Shown here: positions 14,992 through 27,432 of the stretch, one piece after another
Layout: every line of letters starts with the position of its first letter
How positions within the stretch are numbered: the first letter of the stretch is position 1
Source of the DNA: Thiotrichales bacterium
GTDB lineage: Bacteria > Pseudomonadota > Gammaproteobacteria > Thiomicrospirales > Thiomicrospiraceae
NCBI GenBank assembly: GCA_016936535.1
Contig: JAFGXP010000006.1
Coordinates: forward strand, 1 to 42,813
Length of the DNA stretch: 42,813 bases
Reading direction: 5' to 3'
The notes under the pieces: model-generated
What the model saw: the letters and a program-made list of their open reading frames with translations, nothing else
Databases searched by the model: none
Told to the model about the DNA's origin: nothing
Made by a program: the position numbers and the translations under genes

Positions 14992-16017
14992 ATGTTAAGT
15001 GACCGTTACCAGATGTTGTTTAAAAACCTGATGGGATTATACCTGAGCGACGGCAAACCGGTAGGGTCGAGCACACTCAGTAAATTACCTGAAGTGTCAT
15101 TGAGTTCGGCCACAGTCCGTAATGTATTAGCCGATTTAGAACAAATGGGGCTGCTGCACTCTCCACATACGTCGGCAGGACGCGTGCCGACTGATTTGGG
15201 CTATCGTTTTTTTGTGGACAGTCTTTTGACTTTTCAGCTGCCGACACTTGGACATGAGCACGCGATTCGCCAGCAGCTCTCCACCGATTTAAATCAAGAC
15301 CGTCTCTTACAAGAGACCGCGAAGCTGCTGTCTGGGATGACAGGAATGGCCAGTGTGGTGATGTTGCCATCCAAAGCTCAAGAGACCTTGCAGCAAGTCG
15401 ATTTTCTTATGCTTTCACCTAAGCGGGTTTTGATGGTTTTGGTTTTTAGCGATCAGGATGTTCAGAACCGAGTCGTGGAGCTGGAACAATCGATTTCGGC
15501 CGATCAGTTACATGCCTTAGCCAATTTTTTGAATGCCGAGTGCTTGGGGTTAAGTTTACGTCATGCCCGGGCTAAATTGATGGCGACCTTAGCGCGCGTA
15601 GAGCAGGAGCATCAAACGGCCGAATTGGCGTTGCTGCAATCGGCGGATGCCTTACTGAGCCAACAAGCCAGTGAGCGGCGGCCGTTAATGGTGGCGGGAA
15701 AAACGAAGTTAATTGATTATGAAGAGTTTGCGGATTCGCAAAAGCTGCGTCAACTCTACCATGCTTTGCAGGACGAACAGGCGCTCCTCGAGCTTTTTGA
15801 TAAGACCCTTCAAGCGCCGGGTTTAAAAGTGTTTATTGGCAGTGAATTTGGTGATGATGTTTACCAGAGTTGCAGTTTGGTGGCTCGGCCTTACACCATG
15901 GAAGGGGAAGTGCTCGGTGTCTTGGGGGTGATCGGTCCCAGTCGAATGAATTATCAAAAAGTGGTCCCGCAGGTCGATTTGACAGGGAAAATTTTGAGCT
16001 CACTCTTGAAAAAATAG
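14992..16017 (+). CDS. hrcA: Heat-inducible transcription repressor HrcA
   Basis: Binds CIRCE and represses chaperone genes; activity depends on GroE in known cases. The N-terminal winged helix reads LYLSDGKPVGSSTLSKL, SSATVRNVLADLEQMGLLHSPHTSAGRVPTDLGYRFFVD. The C-terminal GAF-like half ends with VLGVIGPSRMNYQKVVPQVD. It has 341 residues, typical of the family. It is first in hrcA-grpE-dnaK-dnaJ. Pseudomonas and E. coli lack HrcA, so this lineage has kept it. The ribosome-binding site is weak, which would limit repressor synthesis. Confidence 0.96.
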   Translation: MLSDRYQMLFKNLMGLYLSDGKPVGSSTLSKLPEVSLSSATVRNVLADLEQMGLLHSPHTSAGRVPTDLGYRFFVDSLLTFQLPTLGHEHAIRQQLSTDLNQDRLLQETAKLLSGMTGMASVVMLPSKAQETLQQVDFLMLSPKRVLMVLVFSDQDVQNRVVELEQSISADQLHALANFLNAECLGLSLRHARAKLMATLARVEQEHQTAELALLQSADALLSQQASERRPLMVAGKTKLIDYEEFADSQKLRQLYHALQDEQALLELFDKTLQAPGLKVFIGSEFGDDVYQSCSLVARPYTMEGEVLGVLGVIGPSRMNYQKVVPQVDLTGKILSSLLKK

Positions 16018-16124
16018 TTTACGCCCTTATCACAAACGCCAGTCGTGCCAGAAGGGCAGCGCCAATCGCTTCGCGGATGCGCGCCAATAAATTCAAATTT
16101 TATGACTGAAAAAAGGAATCTACA

Positions 16125-16712
16125 GTGACGCAATCGAACTCGAACCAGACAGAACACCCTAAACACCAAGCTGATGCGGGAGTGGAAACAGCTCAAGATG
16201 CTATGCAACAAAGTGAGGCCGAGCTTGAGCAAGCTCAGCAAACCATCGAACAAGATATTCAATCCTTGTTAATTGAGGCACAAAACGAAGCGGCCAAGCA
16301 CCGTGACATGGCGCTACGTTTACAGGCGGATATGGAAAACCTGCGCCGTCGTACGCGGTTAGATGTCGAGAACGCCCACAAGTATGCGTTGGAAAAGTTC
16401 GTTGCAGCGCTATTGCCGGCAATGGATTCGATGGAGATGGGCATTGTGGCTTCTGCTAAAGAAGAAGCGACCAAAGAAAGTATTCGCGAGGGTGTGGAGA
16501 TGACCTTCAAGCAATTATTGGATGTTTTGGCCGATTTTCAGGTAGAGCGTATTGATCCCCTTGGTGAAAAATTTAACCCGCAAGAGCAAGAGGCTTTAAC
16601 TATGGTGCCTTCACCGGCACATGAGTCGCAAACCGTAATGGATGTGATTCAGAAAGGGTACAAGTTGAATGAGCGCTTGGTGCGACCAGCGCGTGTGGTT
16701 GTTGCGCAATAG
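16125..16712 (+). CDS. grpE: Nucleotide exchange factor GrpE
   Basis: Releases ADP from DnaK. A 195-residue protein with an acidic, glutamine-rich coiled-coil N-terminus (about residues 1-60), then ALRLQADMENLRRRTRLDVENAHKYALEKF and a C-terminal beta domain with FNPQEQEALTMVPS and LNERLVRPARVVVAQ. The GTG start at 16125 has AAAGGAAT about 6 bases upstream. It is 107 bp after hrcA in the same direction. Confidence 0.95.
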   Translation: MTQSNSNQTEHPKHQADAGVETAQDAMQQSEAELEQAQQTIEQDIQSLLIEAQNEAAKHRDMALRLQADMENLRRRTRLDVENAHKYALEKFVAALLPAMDSMEMGIVASAKEEATKESIREGVEMTFKQLLDVLADFQVERIDPLGEKFNPQEQEALTMVPSPAHESQTVMDVIQKGYKLNERLVRPARVVVAQ

Positions 16713-16745
16713 GCGCAATAAAAAGAAAAAAAGCGTGTTGGATGG

Positions 16746-16774
16746 CTTGAAAGCAAAAAAACCAGCCCTATAAA
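16746..16774 (+). promoter_or_regulatory. Sigma-32 (RpoH)-type heat-shock promoter before dnaK
   Basis: CTTGAAA at 16746-16752, a 13-nt spacer, and CCCTATAAA at 16766-16774. This is close to the RpoH consensus CTTGAAA-N11..15-CCCCATNTA. It is 114 bp before the dnaK ATG, in the grpE-dnaK gap. Confidence 0.8.
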
Positions 16775-16888
16775 CACTTCAAATTGAAACCGTAAGCTTT
16801 AAAAGTCGGTTTTTGGATTTAACCTTAACGGATCAGACTCTGGAAAGCGCACGGCACTTTCCCTTAAAAGAATTGGAGAAATGACAAA

Positions 16889-18805
16889 ATGGCAAAAATT
16901 ATTGGTATTGACCTAGGTACAACAAACTCTTGTGTTTCAGTCATGGAAGGCAAAGAGGTCAAAGTAATTCCAAACGCAGAAGGCGCTCGCACCACGCCTT
17001 CGATTGTGGCTTATACACAAGATGGTGAAATTTTGGTGGGGGATCCTGCAAAGCGTCAAGCGGTTACCAATCCTGAAAACACCTTGTTTGCGATCAAGCG
17101 TCTGATTGGTCGTCGTGCCGATGATAAGGTGGTTGCCAAAGACAAAGACATGGTTTCTTACAACATTGTCGCTGCTGACAATGGCGATGCGTGGGTTGAG
17201 GTAAATGGCAAAAAGCTATCACCGCAAGAAGTTTCCGCACGCACTCTGATGAAAATGAAGAAAACCGCCGAAGATTATCTTGGCCATGAAGTGACCGAGG
17301 CGGTGATTACTGTTCCGGCTTATTTTAATGATGCGCAGCGTCAAGCAACCAAAGATGCCGGTAAGATTGCCGGGTTGGAAGTTAAGCGTATTATCAACGA
17401 GCCTACCGCGGCTGCCCTGGCTTATGGGATGGATAAGGTAAAAAAAGACAGCAAAATTGCGGTCTATGACTTAGGTGGCGGAACCTTCGATATCTCGATT
17501 ATTGAAGTGGCGGATTTGGATGGTGAAAAGCAAATTGAGGTGCTTTCAACCAATGGTGATACCTTCCTTGGTGGGGAAGACTTTGATAATACGATTGTTG
17601 AGTACATTACCTCTGAGTTTAAAAAAGAACAGGGCGTTGATCTGAAAAAAGACAAGCTGGCACTTCAGCGTGTGCGCGAAGCAGCTGAAAAAGCCAAAAT
17701 TGAATTGTCCTCACGTGAACAGACCGACATCAATTTGCCTTACATTACCGCCGATGCAACTGGGCCTAAGCACTTGAATATGAAAATTACGCGTGCCAAA
17801 TTTGAAGCCCTTATTGAAGATTTGGTGCAGCGCTCGATTGAACCTTGCCGTATTGCGTTGAAAGACGCCGGCCTTAATGCTTCTGAAATTGATGATGTGA
17901 TTTTGGTTGGGGGTTCTACTCGCGTTCCAATGGTTCAAGCTAAGGTGAAGGCCTTCTTCGGTAAAGAGCCACGTCGTGATGTGAATCCAGATGAAGCGGT
18001 GGCGATGGGTGCGGCGATTCAAGGTGGGGTGCTTTCTGGTGAGGTAAATGACGTTCTGTTATTGGATGTCACGCCGCTCTCCTTGGGCATTGAAACCATG
18101 GGTGGTGTTATGACCAAGTTAATTGAGAAAAACACCACCATCCCAACCCGCAAGTCACAAGTGTTTTCTACGGCGGAAGATAATCAATCGGCTGTGACGA
18201 TTCATGTGTTGCAAGGTGAACGTGAAATGGCCTCCGGCAATAAATCGTTGGGTCAATTTAATTTGGATGAAATTCCTTCAGCCCCACGTGGAACGCCCCA
18301 AATTGAGGTGACTTTCGATATTGATGCCAATGGTATCTTGAATGTTTCGGCAAAAGACAAAAACACCGGTAAAGAGCAGCACATCACGATTCAAGCCTCT
18401 TCTGGTTTGTCTGAAGCTGAAATTGAAAAGATGATTAAAGATGCCGAAGCGCACGCTGCAGAAGACCACAAAATGAAAGAGTTGGTTGAGACGCGTAACC
18501 AAGCGGACGCCGTGGTGCATAGCACGCGTAAAATGATGAAAGATGCCGAGGCGAATTTAACCGATGCTGAAAAAGAGCCGGTTGAGTCTGCCATTAAAGC
18601 GGTTGAAGAGTCCATTAAAGGCGATGACAAGGCAGCGATTGAAGCGGCCATGCAAAAGCTGATGGAAGCCAGTCAGGCGATTGCTCAAAAGGCGCAAGCT
18701 GGAGGGCAATCGGGTACCCAGGATGCGAAACAACAAGGTTCAAGCAAAGCCGATGATGATGACATCGTCGATGCCGAGTTTGAAGAGGTTAACGATAAGA
18801 AATAA
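16889..18805 (+). CDS. dnaK: Chaperone DnaK (Hsp70)
   Basis: ATP-dependent folding chaperone working with DnaJ and GrpE. The 638-residue protein starts [16 protein letters not shown] (phosphate-1 loop). It has [13 protein letters not shown] (phosphate-2), [13 protein letters not shown], the linker [19 protein letters not shown] before the substrate-binding domain, and the C-terminal end [13 protein letters not shown] that co-chaperones recognise. GGAGAAA precedes the ATG. Besides read-through from hrcA-grpE it has its own sigma-32-like promoter. Confidence 0.98.
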   Translation: MAKIIGIDLGTTNSCVSVMEGKEVKVIPNAEGARTTPSIVAYTQDGEILVGDPAKRQAVTNPENTLFAIKRLIGRRADDKVVAKDKDMVSYNIVAADNGDAWVEVNGKKLSPQEVSARTLMKMKKTAEDYLGHEVTEAVITVPAYFNDAQRQATKDAGKIAGLEVKRIINEPTAAALAYGMDKVKKDSKIAVYDLGGGTFDISIIEVADLDGEKQIEVLSTNGDTFLGGEDFDNTIVEYITSEFKKEQGVDLKKDKLALQRVREAAEKAKIELSSREQTDINLPYITADATGPKHLNMKITRAKFEALIEDLVQRSIEPCRIALKDAGLNASEIDDVILVGGSTRVPMVQAKVKAFFGKEPRRDVNPDEAVAMGAAIQGGVLSGEVNDVLLLDVTPLSLGIETMGGVMTKLIEKNTTIPTRKSQVFSTAEDNQSAVTIHVLQGEREMASGNKSLGQFNLDEIPSAPRGTPQIEVTFDIDANGILNVSAKDKNTGKEQHITIQASSGLSEAEIEKMIKDAEAHAAEDHKMKELVETRNQADAVVHSTRKMMKDAEANLTDAEKEPVESAIKAVEESIKGDDKAAIEAAMQKLMEASQAIAQKAQAGGQSGTQDAKQQGSSKADDDDIVDAEFEEVNDKK

Positions 18806-18828
18806 GCACTAAGGTGTGAGCCTTTGCT

Positions 18829-18898
18829 AGCACGAAGCGAATCCTTTTCTTGACAAGAGTCGTATGTGGCTCTGAAGAGATTCCATCCGCTTCGTGCT
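18829..18898 (+). other. Long stem-loop between dnaK and dnaJ
   Basis: A perfect 11-bp stem (AGCACGAAGCG with CGCTTCGTGCT) encloses further complementary pieces (GAATC/GATTC, AGAG/CTCT), giving a roughly 70-nt hairpin followed by TTTGTGTTT. It could be a partial terminator or an RNA-stability element that lowers DnaJ relative to DnaK. A tandem 14-bp repeat (AATATCGACCTTTT twice, 18909-18936) lies just after it. Confidence 0.6.
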
Positions 18899-19066
18899 TT
18901 TGTGTTTAAATATCGACCTTTTAATATCGACCTTTTCCGGTTAGGCGTTATCAGCCGGTTAAGGGTTAACCGTTAGCAATTTCGAGTTAATAATCCAAAA
19001 ACGATTGCATCGCAAAAGGTTCAGTCGGTTTTTGATTCTTCACTGCAACAGAAAAGTACCCCGCAT

Positions 19067-21027
<1,961 letters not shown>

Positions 21028-21053
21028 GTCAATACGACAAAGTAGGGGGCGTT

Positions 21054-21791
21054 GTGAGGCAGTCCATTCAACCGAATTCCGCTTGGTTATTGCCTTTCCT
21101 TCCAACCGCTTTCTTGTTTCTAAGTTTTCAGTTGCTCTCGAGCTGTGCCTCGATTTCTGAGCAGCCAATCCCCGATACGTCAAAGCGTAGCGCGAGCGTT
21201 GAACGGATGACCTCTCCTGCAGCGGTCTCCACCCCAGCTGCTCGTCGCGAGCCTTTACGGCCGCAAAAATCCGATGATTTATCGCCTAAATTGGCTAAAG
21301 ATGGGTCTCGTGCACAATTCAGTGAGCAGGCTCAGCGGCAATTAGATCAGCTGGTGTCTCACTATTCGACTACTCCTGCTGAGCAGCAAGCGCGCGCTTC
21401 ACCCTTACAAGGTATTCAAACTTCTCGTCCAACCCGTTTAATGCAGCATTTTACTGAATGGGAACGCACCCCTTATCGCCTTGGTGGACGCAGTAAACGC
21501 GGTGTGGATTGTTCGGCCTTTGTTCAGATTGCATTTCATCAGACGTTTGAGTTTGATTTACCACGCACAACGGCAGAGCAGATGCGAGTCGGTAAAAAAG
21601 TCTCGCGCTCGCAGTTGCAAGTGGGGGATATGGTGTTTTTTAAAACCGGTAGTCGAACCTATCACAACGGCATTTACATTGGGAATTTGCAGTTTATGCA
21701 CGCTTCGACCAGCAAAGGGGTGGTGATTTCCGAGTTAACCGAAACCTATTGGGATAAACGCTTTTACACGGCTCGACGCGTTTTAGATTGA
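21054..21791 (+). CDS. NlpC/P60-family lipoprotein peptidoglycan endopeptidase
   Basis: Probably cleaves peptidoglycan stem peptides in the periplasm. The GTG start at 21054 has GGGGG just upstream. The signal peptide ends in LLSSC, so Cys31 would be lipidated. A low-complexity linker follows (about 32-120). The NlpC/P60 domain has the catalytic Cys153 (RGVDCSAF), His204 (YHNGIYIG) and His216 (FMHAST). The layout resembles E. coli Spr/MepS and NlpC. It is inserted between dapB and carA, which are neighbours in Pseudomonas, and it is 26 bp after dapB, so it is probably co-transcribed. Confidence 0.9.
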   Translation: MRQSIQPNSAWLLPFLPTAFLFLSFQLLSSCASISEQPIPDTSKRSASVERMTSPAAVSTPAARREPLRPQKSDDLSPKLAKDGSRAQFSEQAQRQLDQLVSHYSTTPAEQQARASPLQGIQTSRPTRLMQHFTEWERTPYRLGGRSKRGVDCSAFVQIAFHQTFEFDLPRTTAEQMRVGKKVSRSQLQVGDMVFFKTGSRTYHNGIYIGNLQFMHASTSKGVVISELTETYWDKRFYTARRVLD

Positions 21792-22012
21792 TTTTCTTTC
21801 GTTGGGCTTGGGTTTGGTCAATTTTTTTATTGAAACTGGATTTGCGAAATCGGTGTGTATGATGCGTAACATGTCGCTATAAGCACAGGACATTAGGGTG
21901 CTCGCCTTCTTAGAGCAGGTAAATTAGACATTTTCAGAATCGCTCTGCACGATTCCAAGCCCTGCATTGGTCGCTTTGGTAATTTAACACCTTGATTGAA
22001 CGGGTTTTCTTA

Positions 22013-22041
22013 TAGACAGCTTTGTGCAAATACAGTAAAAT
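22013..22041 (+). promoter_or_regulatory. Candidate promoter of the carA leader
   Basis: TAGACA at 22013-22018, a 17-nt spacer and TAAAAT at 22036-22041. This is the best sigma-70-type match in the 470-bp gap before carA. Confidence 0.6.
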
Positions 22042-22056
22042 CCGCATAAATTTTAA

Positions 22057-22172
22057 ATGACTAAAATTTGGCCTGCGGGCATTTGATGAGGGTGTTTAAC
22101 GTAGATGGCATTTAGTCATAGCAGTATTTAGAAACGGAGTGAGTTCTCGAGGGAACTGGCTCCGTTTTTTTA
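22057..22172 (+). ncRNA. Structured leader with intrinsic terminator upstream of carA (attenuator or small RNA)
   Basis: Starting about 15 bases after the candidate -10 box, ATGACTAAA (22057-22065) is exactly complementary to TTTAGTCAT (22111-22119). Between them lies a GCC-TGC-GGGC mini-hairpin. A strong terminator follows: stem AAACGGAG / CTCCGTTT (22132-22167) with a second inner stem AGTTC/GAACT, then seven Ts. This gives an RNA of about 125 nt ending 90 bp before carA. It may be an attenuator for carAB (pyrimidine/arginine control) or an independent small RNA. I do not recognise a known riboswitch class in it. Confidence 0.6.
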
Positions 22173-22262
22173 TATACAGGCTCAAGACTTTTTAATGCAC
22201 TCGGGACACTCGGTTTTGGCCCACAGGTTTTAGTCGCACTGTAATTTCGGATGGACAGATTG

Positions 22263-23396
22263 ATGAAACAGGCTTTGCTCGCGTTAGAAGACGGTACCCT
22301 TTTTTGGGGGCGTTCGTTAGGAGTGGACGGGGAAACGGTTGGCGAGGTCGTGTTTAACACTTCCCTGACCGGTTACCAAGAAATTTTGACCGACCCTTCT
22401 TATTACAAACAAATTGTGACGCTCACTTACCCTCATATCGGGAATGTTGGGGTAAATACCGAAGACGATGAGTCTGCGCGCATTATGGCTCAAGGCTTGA
22501 TTGTGAAGGATTGCCCACCTTTAATGAGCAACTTTCGCGCACAGAAAACACTGCCGCAATATTTACAAGAGCAATCAGTCGTTGCCATTGCAGATATTGA
22601 TACGCGGAAATTGACGCGATTATTGCGCAATAAAGGCGCACAGTCTGGCGTGATTGTGGCGGGTGATCAAATTGATGCAGACGCCGCCATTGAAAAAGCC
22701 AAGGCTTTTAGCGGTTTAAAAGGCTTGGATTTGGCTAAAGAAGTCACGACGGATCAGCCCTATGTTTGGACCGAAGGTACTTGGCAGTTGGGTCTAGGTC
22801 ATCCCGATCGCAGTGCACAGCAACAGTATCATGTGGTGGCCTTTGATTATGGCATTAAGCGAAATATCATGCGAATGCTGGCGGAACGAGGCTGTAAATT
22901 GACGGTGGTGCCGGCACAAACTTCTGCTCAAGAGGTGTTGGCGATGAATCCGGATGGGGTTTTCCTTTCCAATGGTCCGGGCGACCCAGCGCCATGCGAT
23001 TACGCCATTACCGCCATTCAACAAATTCTGGAAACAGACATTCCTGTTTTCGGTATCTGTTTAGGTCATCAGTTGTTGGCGCTGGCTTCCGGCGCACAAA
23101 CAACCAAAATGAAATTTGGTCACCATGGCGGCAACCATCCTGTGCAAGATTTGCGTACCGGTAAAGTGATGATTACCGCTCAGAACCATGGTTTTGCGGT
23201 TGAAGAGAGTGGCTTGCCCGCCAACCTTGTTGCAACGCACAAATCCCTGTTTGATGGCACCTTGCAAGGCATTGCTCGTACCGATAAGCGCGCATTCAGT
23301 TTTCAGGGGCATCCCGAAGCCAGTCCCGGGCCACACGATGTGGCACCTTTGTTTGACCAATTTATTGCCGATATGCAAGCGACTAAAAACGCTTAA
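22263..23396 (+). CDS. carA: Carbamoyl-phosphate synthase small subunit
   Basis: Glutamine amidotransferase subunit that supplies ammonia to CarB for carbamoyl phosphate (arginine and pyrimidines). From the ATG at 22263 it has 377 residues starting [16 protein letters not shown], which aligns with E. coli MIKSALLVLEDGT. An ATG 12 bp upstream (22251) is possible. Motifs: [49 protein letters not shown] with the nucleophile Cys, and [11 protein letters not shown] with the catalytic His and Glu. carB follows after 23 bp. Confidence 0.97.
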   Translation: MKQALLALEDGTLFWGRSLGVDGETVGEVVFNTSLTGYQEILTDPSYYKQIVTLTYPHIGNVGVNTEDDESARIMAQGLIVKDCPPLMSNFRAQKTLPQYLQEQSVVAIADIDTRKLTRLLRNKGAQSGVIVAGDQIDADAAIEKAKAFSGLKGLDLAKEVTTDQPYVWTEGTWQLGLGHPDRSAQQQYHVVAFDYGIKRNIMRMLAERGCKLTVVPAQTSAQEVLAMNPDGVFLSNGPGDPAPCDYAITAIQQILETDIPVFGICLGHQLLALASGAQTTKMKFGHHGGNHPVQDLRTGKVMITAQNHGFAVEESGLPANLVATHKSLFDGTLQGIARTDKRAFSFQGHPEASPGPHDVAPLFDQFIADMQATKNA

Positions 23397-23419
23397 CCCT
23401 GAAAAATAGGAACGTTTTC

Positions 23420-26400
23420 ATGCCAAAAAGAAGTGATATTAAAAGCATTATGATCATTGGCGCTGGGCCTATTATTATCGGTCAAGCGTGCGAATTCGAT
23501 TATTCAGGCGTGCAAGCCTGTAAAGCTTTAAAGGAAGAGGGTTACCGGGTGATTCTGGTCAACTCCAATCCAGCGACCATCATGACTGACCCAGAGTTAG
23601 CCGATGCGACCTACATTGAACCCATTGAATGGCGGACGGTGGAATCGATTATTGCCAAAGAGCGTCCAGATGCGATTTTGCCAACGATGGGCGGACAAAC
23701 GGCGCTGAACTGTGCCTTGGATCTGCACGATAAAGGCATTCTTGCCAAATACAATGTTGAGCTTATTGGCGCTAATGCTGATGCAATTGATAAGGCCGAA
23801 AACCGTGATCGCTTCCGTCAGGCGATGATTAAAATTGGTTTGGATATGCCGGTGTCCGATGTGGCACACAATATGGAAGAAGCATGGGCGATTCAAGAGA
23901 AGGTTGGTTTCCCAACCATTATTCGCCCGTCCTTCACGCTTGGTGGTTCTGGCGGCGGTATTGCGTACAACAAAACTGAATTTGAGCAGATTTGTAAGTT
24001 TGGCTTGGATTTGTCGCCAACGAAAGAATTACTGATTGAAGAGTCGATTATTGGCTGGAAAGAGTATGAGATGGAAGTCGTGCGAGATCGTAAAGACAAT
24101 GCGATTATCATCTGCTCGATCGAAAACTTCGATCCAATGGGCGTGCATACTGGTGATTCGATAACCGTTGCTCCAGCACAAACATTAACCGATAAAGAAT
24201 ACCAAATCATGCGTAATGCCTCCTTAGCGGTGCTGCGTGAAATTGGAGTTGAAACCGGCGGTTCTAACGTTCAGTTTGCGATTAATCCAGAAAACGGACG
24301 CATGATCATTATCGAAATGAATCCGCGTGTTTCGCGCTCTTCAGCCTTGGCGTCCAAAGCGACCGGTTTTCCGATTGCCAAGGTTGCGACCAAGCTGGCC
24401 GTGGGATATACCCTAGATGAGTTGCAAAACGACATTACGAATGGTGCGACCCCCGCTTCTTTTGAGCCGACCATCGACTATGTGGTTACTAAGATTCCGC
24501 GCTTTACGTTTGAAAAGTTTCCGCAAGCGGAAAAACGTCTGTCAACGCAAATGAAATCGGTCGGAGAAGTGATGGCCTTAGGGCGTAACTTTCAAGAATC
24601 GTTGCATAAAGCGATGCGTGGATTGGAAACCGATAAAAACGGATTTGATGAAATTCTGGATTTGGCCACGCTGGATGCGCGCGAAGTGAAAGACATTTTG
24701 CGTCAGGAACTGCGTAATCCAGGGCCGGAACGTCTCTGGTATTTGGCGGATGCGTTTCGAGCAGGGTGGAGCTTACAAGAAGTTTTTGAAACCTGTCAGA
24801 TTGACCCTTGGTTCCTTGCGCAAATTGAAGAGTTGATTAGTATGGAAGATCAACTCAAGCAGCGCGGTTTGGATGCCTTGAATGAAGCGACCTTACGTCA
24901 GTTTAAACGCAAAGGGTTTTCGGATAATCGTTTGGCAACCTTGTTGAAAACCGATGCTGCCTTTATTCGTAAGTTCCGTCACACCTTAAATGTCCGTCCG
25001 GTCTTTAAGCGTGTGGATACCTGTGCGGCTGAATTTGAAACTTCTACGGCTTATATGTACTCAACCTACGATGATGAGTGTGAAGCTCAACCTTCAAACC
25101 GTGAAAAAATCATGGTACTGGGCGGTGGGCCAAACCGGATCGGACAGGGAATTGAGTTTGATTACTGCTGTGTACACGCGGTCATGGCCATGCGTGAAGA
25201 TGGTTACGAGACCATTATGGTGAACTGTAACCCAGAAACAGTTTCCACCGATTACGACACCTCAGATCGTCTGTATTTTGAGCCGCTTACCCTGGAAGAT
25301 GTGTTGGAGATCGTTGAGGTTGAAAAACCTAAAGGGGTGATTGTTCAATACGGTGGGCAAACGCCTTTGAAATTGGCCGAAGATTTAGAAGAAGCCGGCG
25401 TGCCGATTATCGGGACCTCACCGGAATCTATTGATCTTGCCGAAGACCGTGAACGCTTCCAAAAAATTCTTAAAGAACTGGATCTGTTGCAGCCGCCAAA
25501 CCGTACCGCTTTGTCAGTAGAACAAGCGGTGGTCTTGGCCAATGAGATTGGTTATCCCTTAGTGGTTCGTCCTTCTTATGTATTGGGTGGACGCGGTATG
25601 GAGATTGTCTATACCGAAAACGATTTACGTCGTTACATGACCGAAGCAGTCAAGGTCTCCAATGCGTCGCCTGTCCTTTTAGATCGGTTCTTGGATGATG
25701 CGGTTGAGTTGGATGTGGATGCGGTTTGCGATGGTGAGCGCGTGGTGATTGGCGGGATTATGGAACACATTGAGCAAGCGGGGATTCACTCTGGTGACTC
25801 AGCGTGTTCAATTCCACCCTATAGCATTTCAAAAGACATTCAGGATCGAATCCGCCAACAGGTTGAAAAAATGGCCTTGGCATTAGGCGTAGTGGGGTTG
25901 ATGAACACCCAGTTCGCGGTCAAAGGCGATGATATTTACGTCTTAGAAGTGAATCCTCGTGCATCACGGACGGTGCCATTTGTTTCCAAAGCGATTGGCA
26001 AGCCTTTGGCGAAAATTGCTGCGCGCTGTATGGTTGGTCAAAAGTTAGCTGCGCAAGGCTTTACCCAAGAAATTACACCGGTGCACTATTCTGTCAAAGA
26101 AGCGGTTTTCCCATTTATTAAGTTTCTTGGGGTGGATCCGATTCTGGGGCCTGAAATGAAATCGACTGGGGAAGTCATGGGAATTGGCAGCAGCTTTGCC
26201 GAGGCCTATGCAAAAGCACAGCTTGCGGCAGGCACTGAATTGCCCTTGACTGGCACGGCTTTCTTAAGTGTGCGTAAAGCCGACCGTGCGCGTGCAGTGG
26301 ATTTGGCCAAGCAGCTGATTGCTCGTGGTTTCAAAATCATTGCCACTCGGGGTACGGCGGCGTCCTTACTTGAAGCAGGGATTGAGTGTCAAATTGTTAA

Positions 26401-26641
26401 CAAGGTCACGGAAGGTCGGCCAAATGTGGTTGATTCGATCGTCAATGAAGAGGTAGATTTAATTGTGAATACCTCGGATGGCTCCGTAAGCATTCAAGAC
26501 TCCTCAAGCATTCGCCGCGAAGCTTTGATGCATAAAACGTGCTATACCACCACCATCGCGGGTGCTTTTGCGACGGTGGCGGCGATGAGTTATGTGGACC
26601 GCCAGTCGGTTACTCCGTTACAGGCCATTCATCCGGGCTAA
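23420..26641 (+). CDS. carB: Carbamoyl-phosphate synthase large subunit
   Basis: Makes carbamoyl phosphate from bicarbonate, ammonia and two ATP. The 1073-residue protein has the two homologous halves: the first starts [22 protein letters not shown], and the second near residue 560 starts [22 protein letters not shown]. Both carry ATP-grasp motifs ([12 protein letters not shown] and [33 protein letters not shown] and [18 protein letters not shown]). The C-terminal MGS-like allosteric domain (from about 940) starts near [19 protein letters not shown] and has ATRGTAASL. It is complete and adjacent to carA. Confidence 0.98.
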   Translation: MPKRSDIKSIMIIGAGPIIIGQACEFDYSGVQACKALKEEGYRVILVNSNPATIMTDPELADATYIEPIEWRTVESIIAKERPDAILPTMGGQTALNCALDLHDKGILAKYNVELIGANADAIDKAENRDRFRQAMIKIGLDMPVSDVAHNMEEAWAIQEKVGFPTIIRPSFTLGGSGGGIAYNKTEFEQICKFGLDLSPTKELLIEESIIGWKEYEMEVVRDRKDNAIIICSIENFDPMGVHTGDSITVAPAQTLTDKEYQIMRNASLAVLREIGVETGGSNVQFAINPENGRMIIIEMNPRVSRSSALASKATGFPIAKVATKLAVGYTLDELQNDITNGATPASFEPTIDYVVTKIPRFTFEKFPQAEKRLSTQMKSVGEVMALGRNFQESLHKAMRGLETDKNGFDEILDLATLDAREVKDILRQELRNPGPERLWYLADAFRAGWSLQEVFETCQIDPWFLAQIEELISMEDQLKQRGLDALNEATLRQFKRKGFSDNRLATLLKTDAAFIRKFRHTLNVRPVFKRVDTCAAEFETSTAYMYSTYDDECEAQPSNREKIMVLGGGPNRIGQGIEFDYCCVHAVMAMREDGYETIMVNCNPETVSTDYDTSDRLYFEPLTLEDVLEIVEVEKPKGVIVQYGGQTPLKLAEDLEEAGVPIIGTSPESIDLAEDRERFQKILKELDLLQPPNRTALSVEQAVVLANEIGYPLVVRPSYVLGGRGMEIVYTENDLRRYMTEAVKVSNASPVLLDRFLDDAVELDVDAVCDGERVVIGGIMEHIEQAGIHSGDSACSIPPYSISKDIQDRIRQQVEKMALALGVVGLMNTQFAVKGDDIYVLEVNPRASRTVPFVSKAIGKPLAKIAARCMVGQKLAAQGFTQEITPVHYSVKEAVFPFIKFLGVDPILGPEMKSTGEVMGIGSSFAEAYAKAQLAAGTELPLTGTAFLSVRKADRARAVDLAKQLIARGFKIIATRGTAASLLEAGIECQIVNKVTEGRPNVVDSIVNEEVDLIVNTSDGSVSIQDSSSIRREALMHKTCYTTTIAGAFATVAAMSYVDRQSVTPLQAIHPG

Positions 26642-26694
26642 TTTCAGTCCCGTTTTTGAGAGGATTTTGCACGCTGTGTGAGGTTCCTCTCGTG

Positions 26695-26727
26695 CGCCAA
26701 AGCAGTTTTGCTTTGGCGTTTGTGTTT
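26695..26727 (+). terminator. Hairpin in the carB-greA gap
   Basis: A perfect 9-bp stem CGCCAAAGC / GCTTTGGCG (26695-26718) with a 6-nt loop, followed by TTTGTGTTT. The interrupted T-run suggests a partial terminator, which would let some transcription reach greA. Confidence 0.65.
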
Positions 26728-26770
26728 AGGGCCAAGCTAAAAACCCAAATCGCCGGAATAAGGAGAGAAG

Positions 26771-27247
26771 ATGAATAAGCATCCGATGACGAAAGAGGGC
26801 GCAGATGCGCTGCAAGAAGAGTTAAATCGCTTAAAGAAAATTGAACGCCCGAGGATTACCGAAGCCATTGCCGAAGCTCGCGAACACGGAGATTTAAAAG
26901 AGAATGCCGAATACCATGCGGCACGTGAGCAGCAAGGTTTGGTCGAGGCGCGAATTAAGCAAATTGAAAGCATCCTATCGCATGTACAAATTATTGATGT
27001 GACCAAACTGGCTGCCAATGGCAAAGTGGTGTTTGGTGCCACCGTCACGCTGGTCAATTTAGACACGGAAGAAGAAGTCACTTATCGTATTGTCGGTAAT
27101 GAAGAGGCGGATTTGAAACACAATAAAGTTTCGGTGGGCTCCCCGATTGCCCGAGCGCTGATTGGCAAGGAAGAAGGGGATGAGATTCGAGTCCAAGCGC
27201 CCAGTGGGGCGATTGAGTATGAAATTGTTCAGGTGCAGTATCTCTAA
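26771..27247 (+). CDS. greA: Transcription elongation factor GreA
   Basis: Rescues backtracked RNA polymerase by stimulating transcript cleavage. The 158-residue protein has the N-terminal coiled coil ([49 protein letters not shown]), with the acidic tip residues in the loop, and the C-terminal FKBP-like domain with [20 protein letters not shown]. The ATG is preceded by AAGGAGAG. carAB-greA order matches Pseudomonas. Confidence 0.98.
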   Translation: MNKHPMTKEGADALQEELNRLKKIERPRITEAIAEAREHGDLKENAEYHAAREQQGLVEARIKQIESILSHVQIIDVTKLAANGKVVFGATVTLVNLDTEEEVTYRIVGNEEADLKHNKVSVGSPIARALIGKEEGDEIRVQAPSGAIEYEIVQVQYL

Positions 27248-27358
27248 TCAGGGCTTTTTGTTAATGAATAAGTATCAAAATATACGTTAATCGACGTATT
27301 TTGTCTTTATAAATAAAGTTTATAAGCATTTCATTATTTTCTAACATCATGCGGGTTG

Positions 27359-27386
27359 CAATTTTGTCTTAAAACCGTCAAAATTG
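27359..27386. promoter_or_regulatory. Inverted repeat upstream of the small exported protein gene
   Basis: CAATTTTG and CAAAATTG are exact complements separated by 12 bp, centred about 60 bp before the ATG at 27433. It could be an operator or a weak hairpin. There is no other evidence. Confidence 0.35.
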
Positions 27387-27432
27387 GGACGTTTACGCGA
27401 AGAACAATTAACACCTCGGAGTTTACTTTAAG

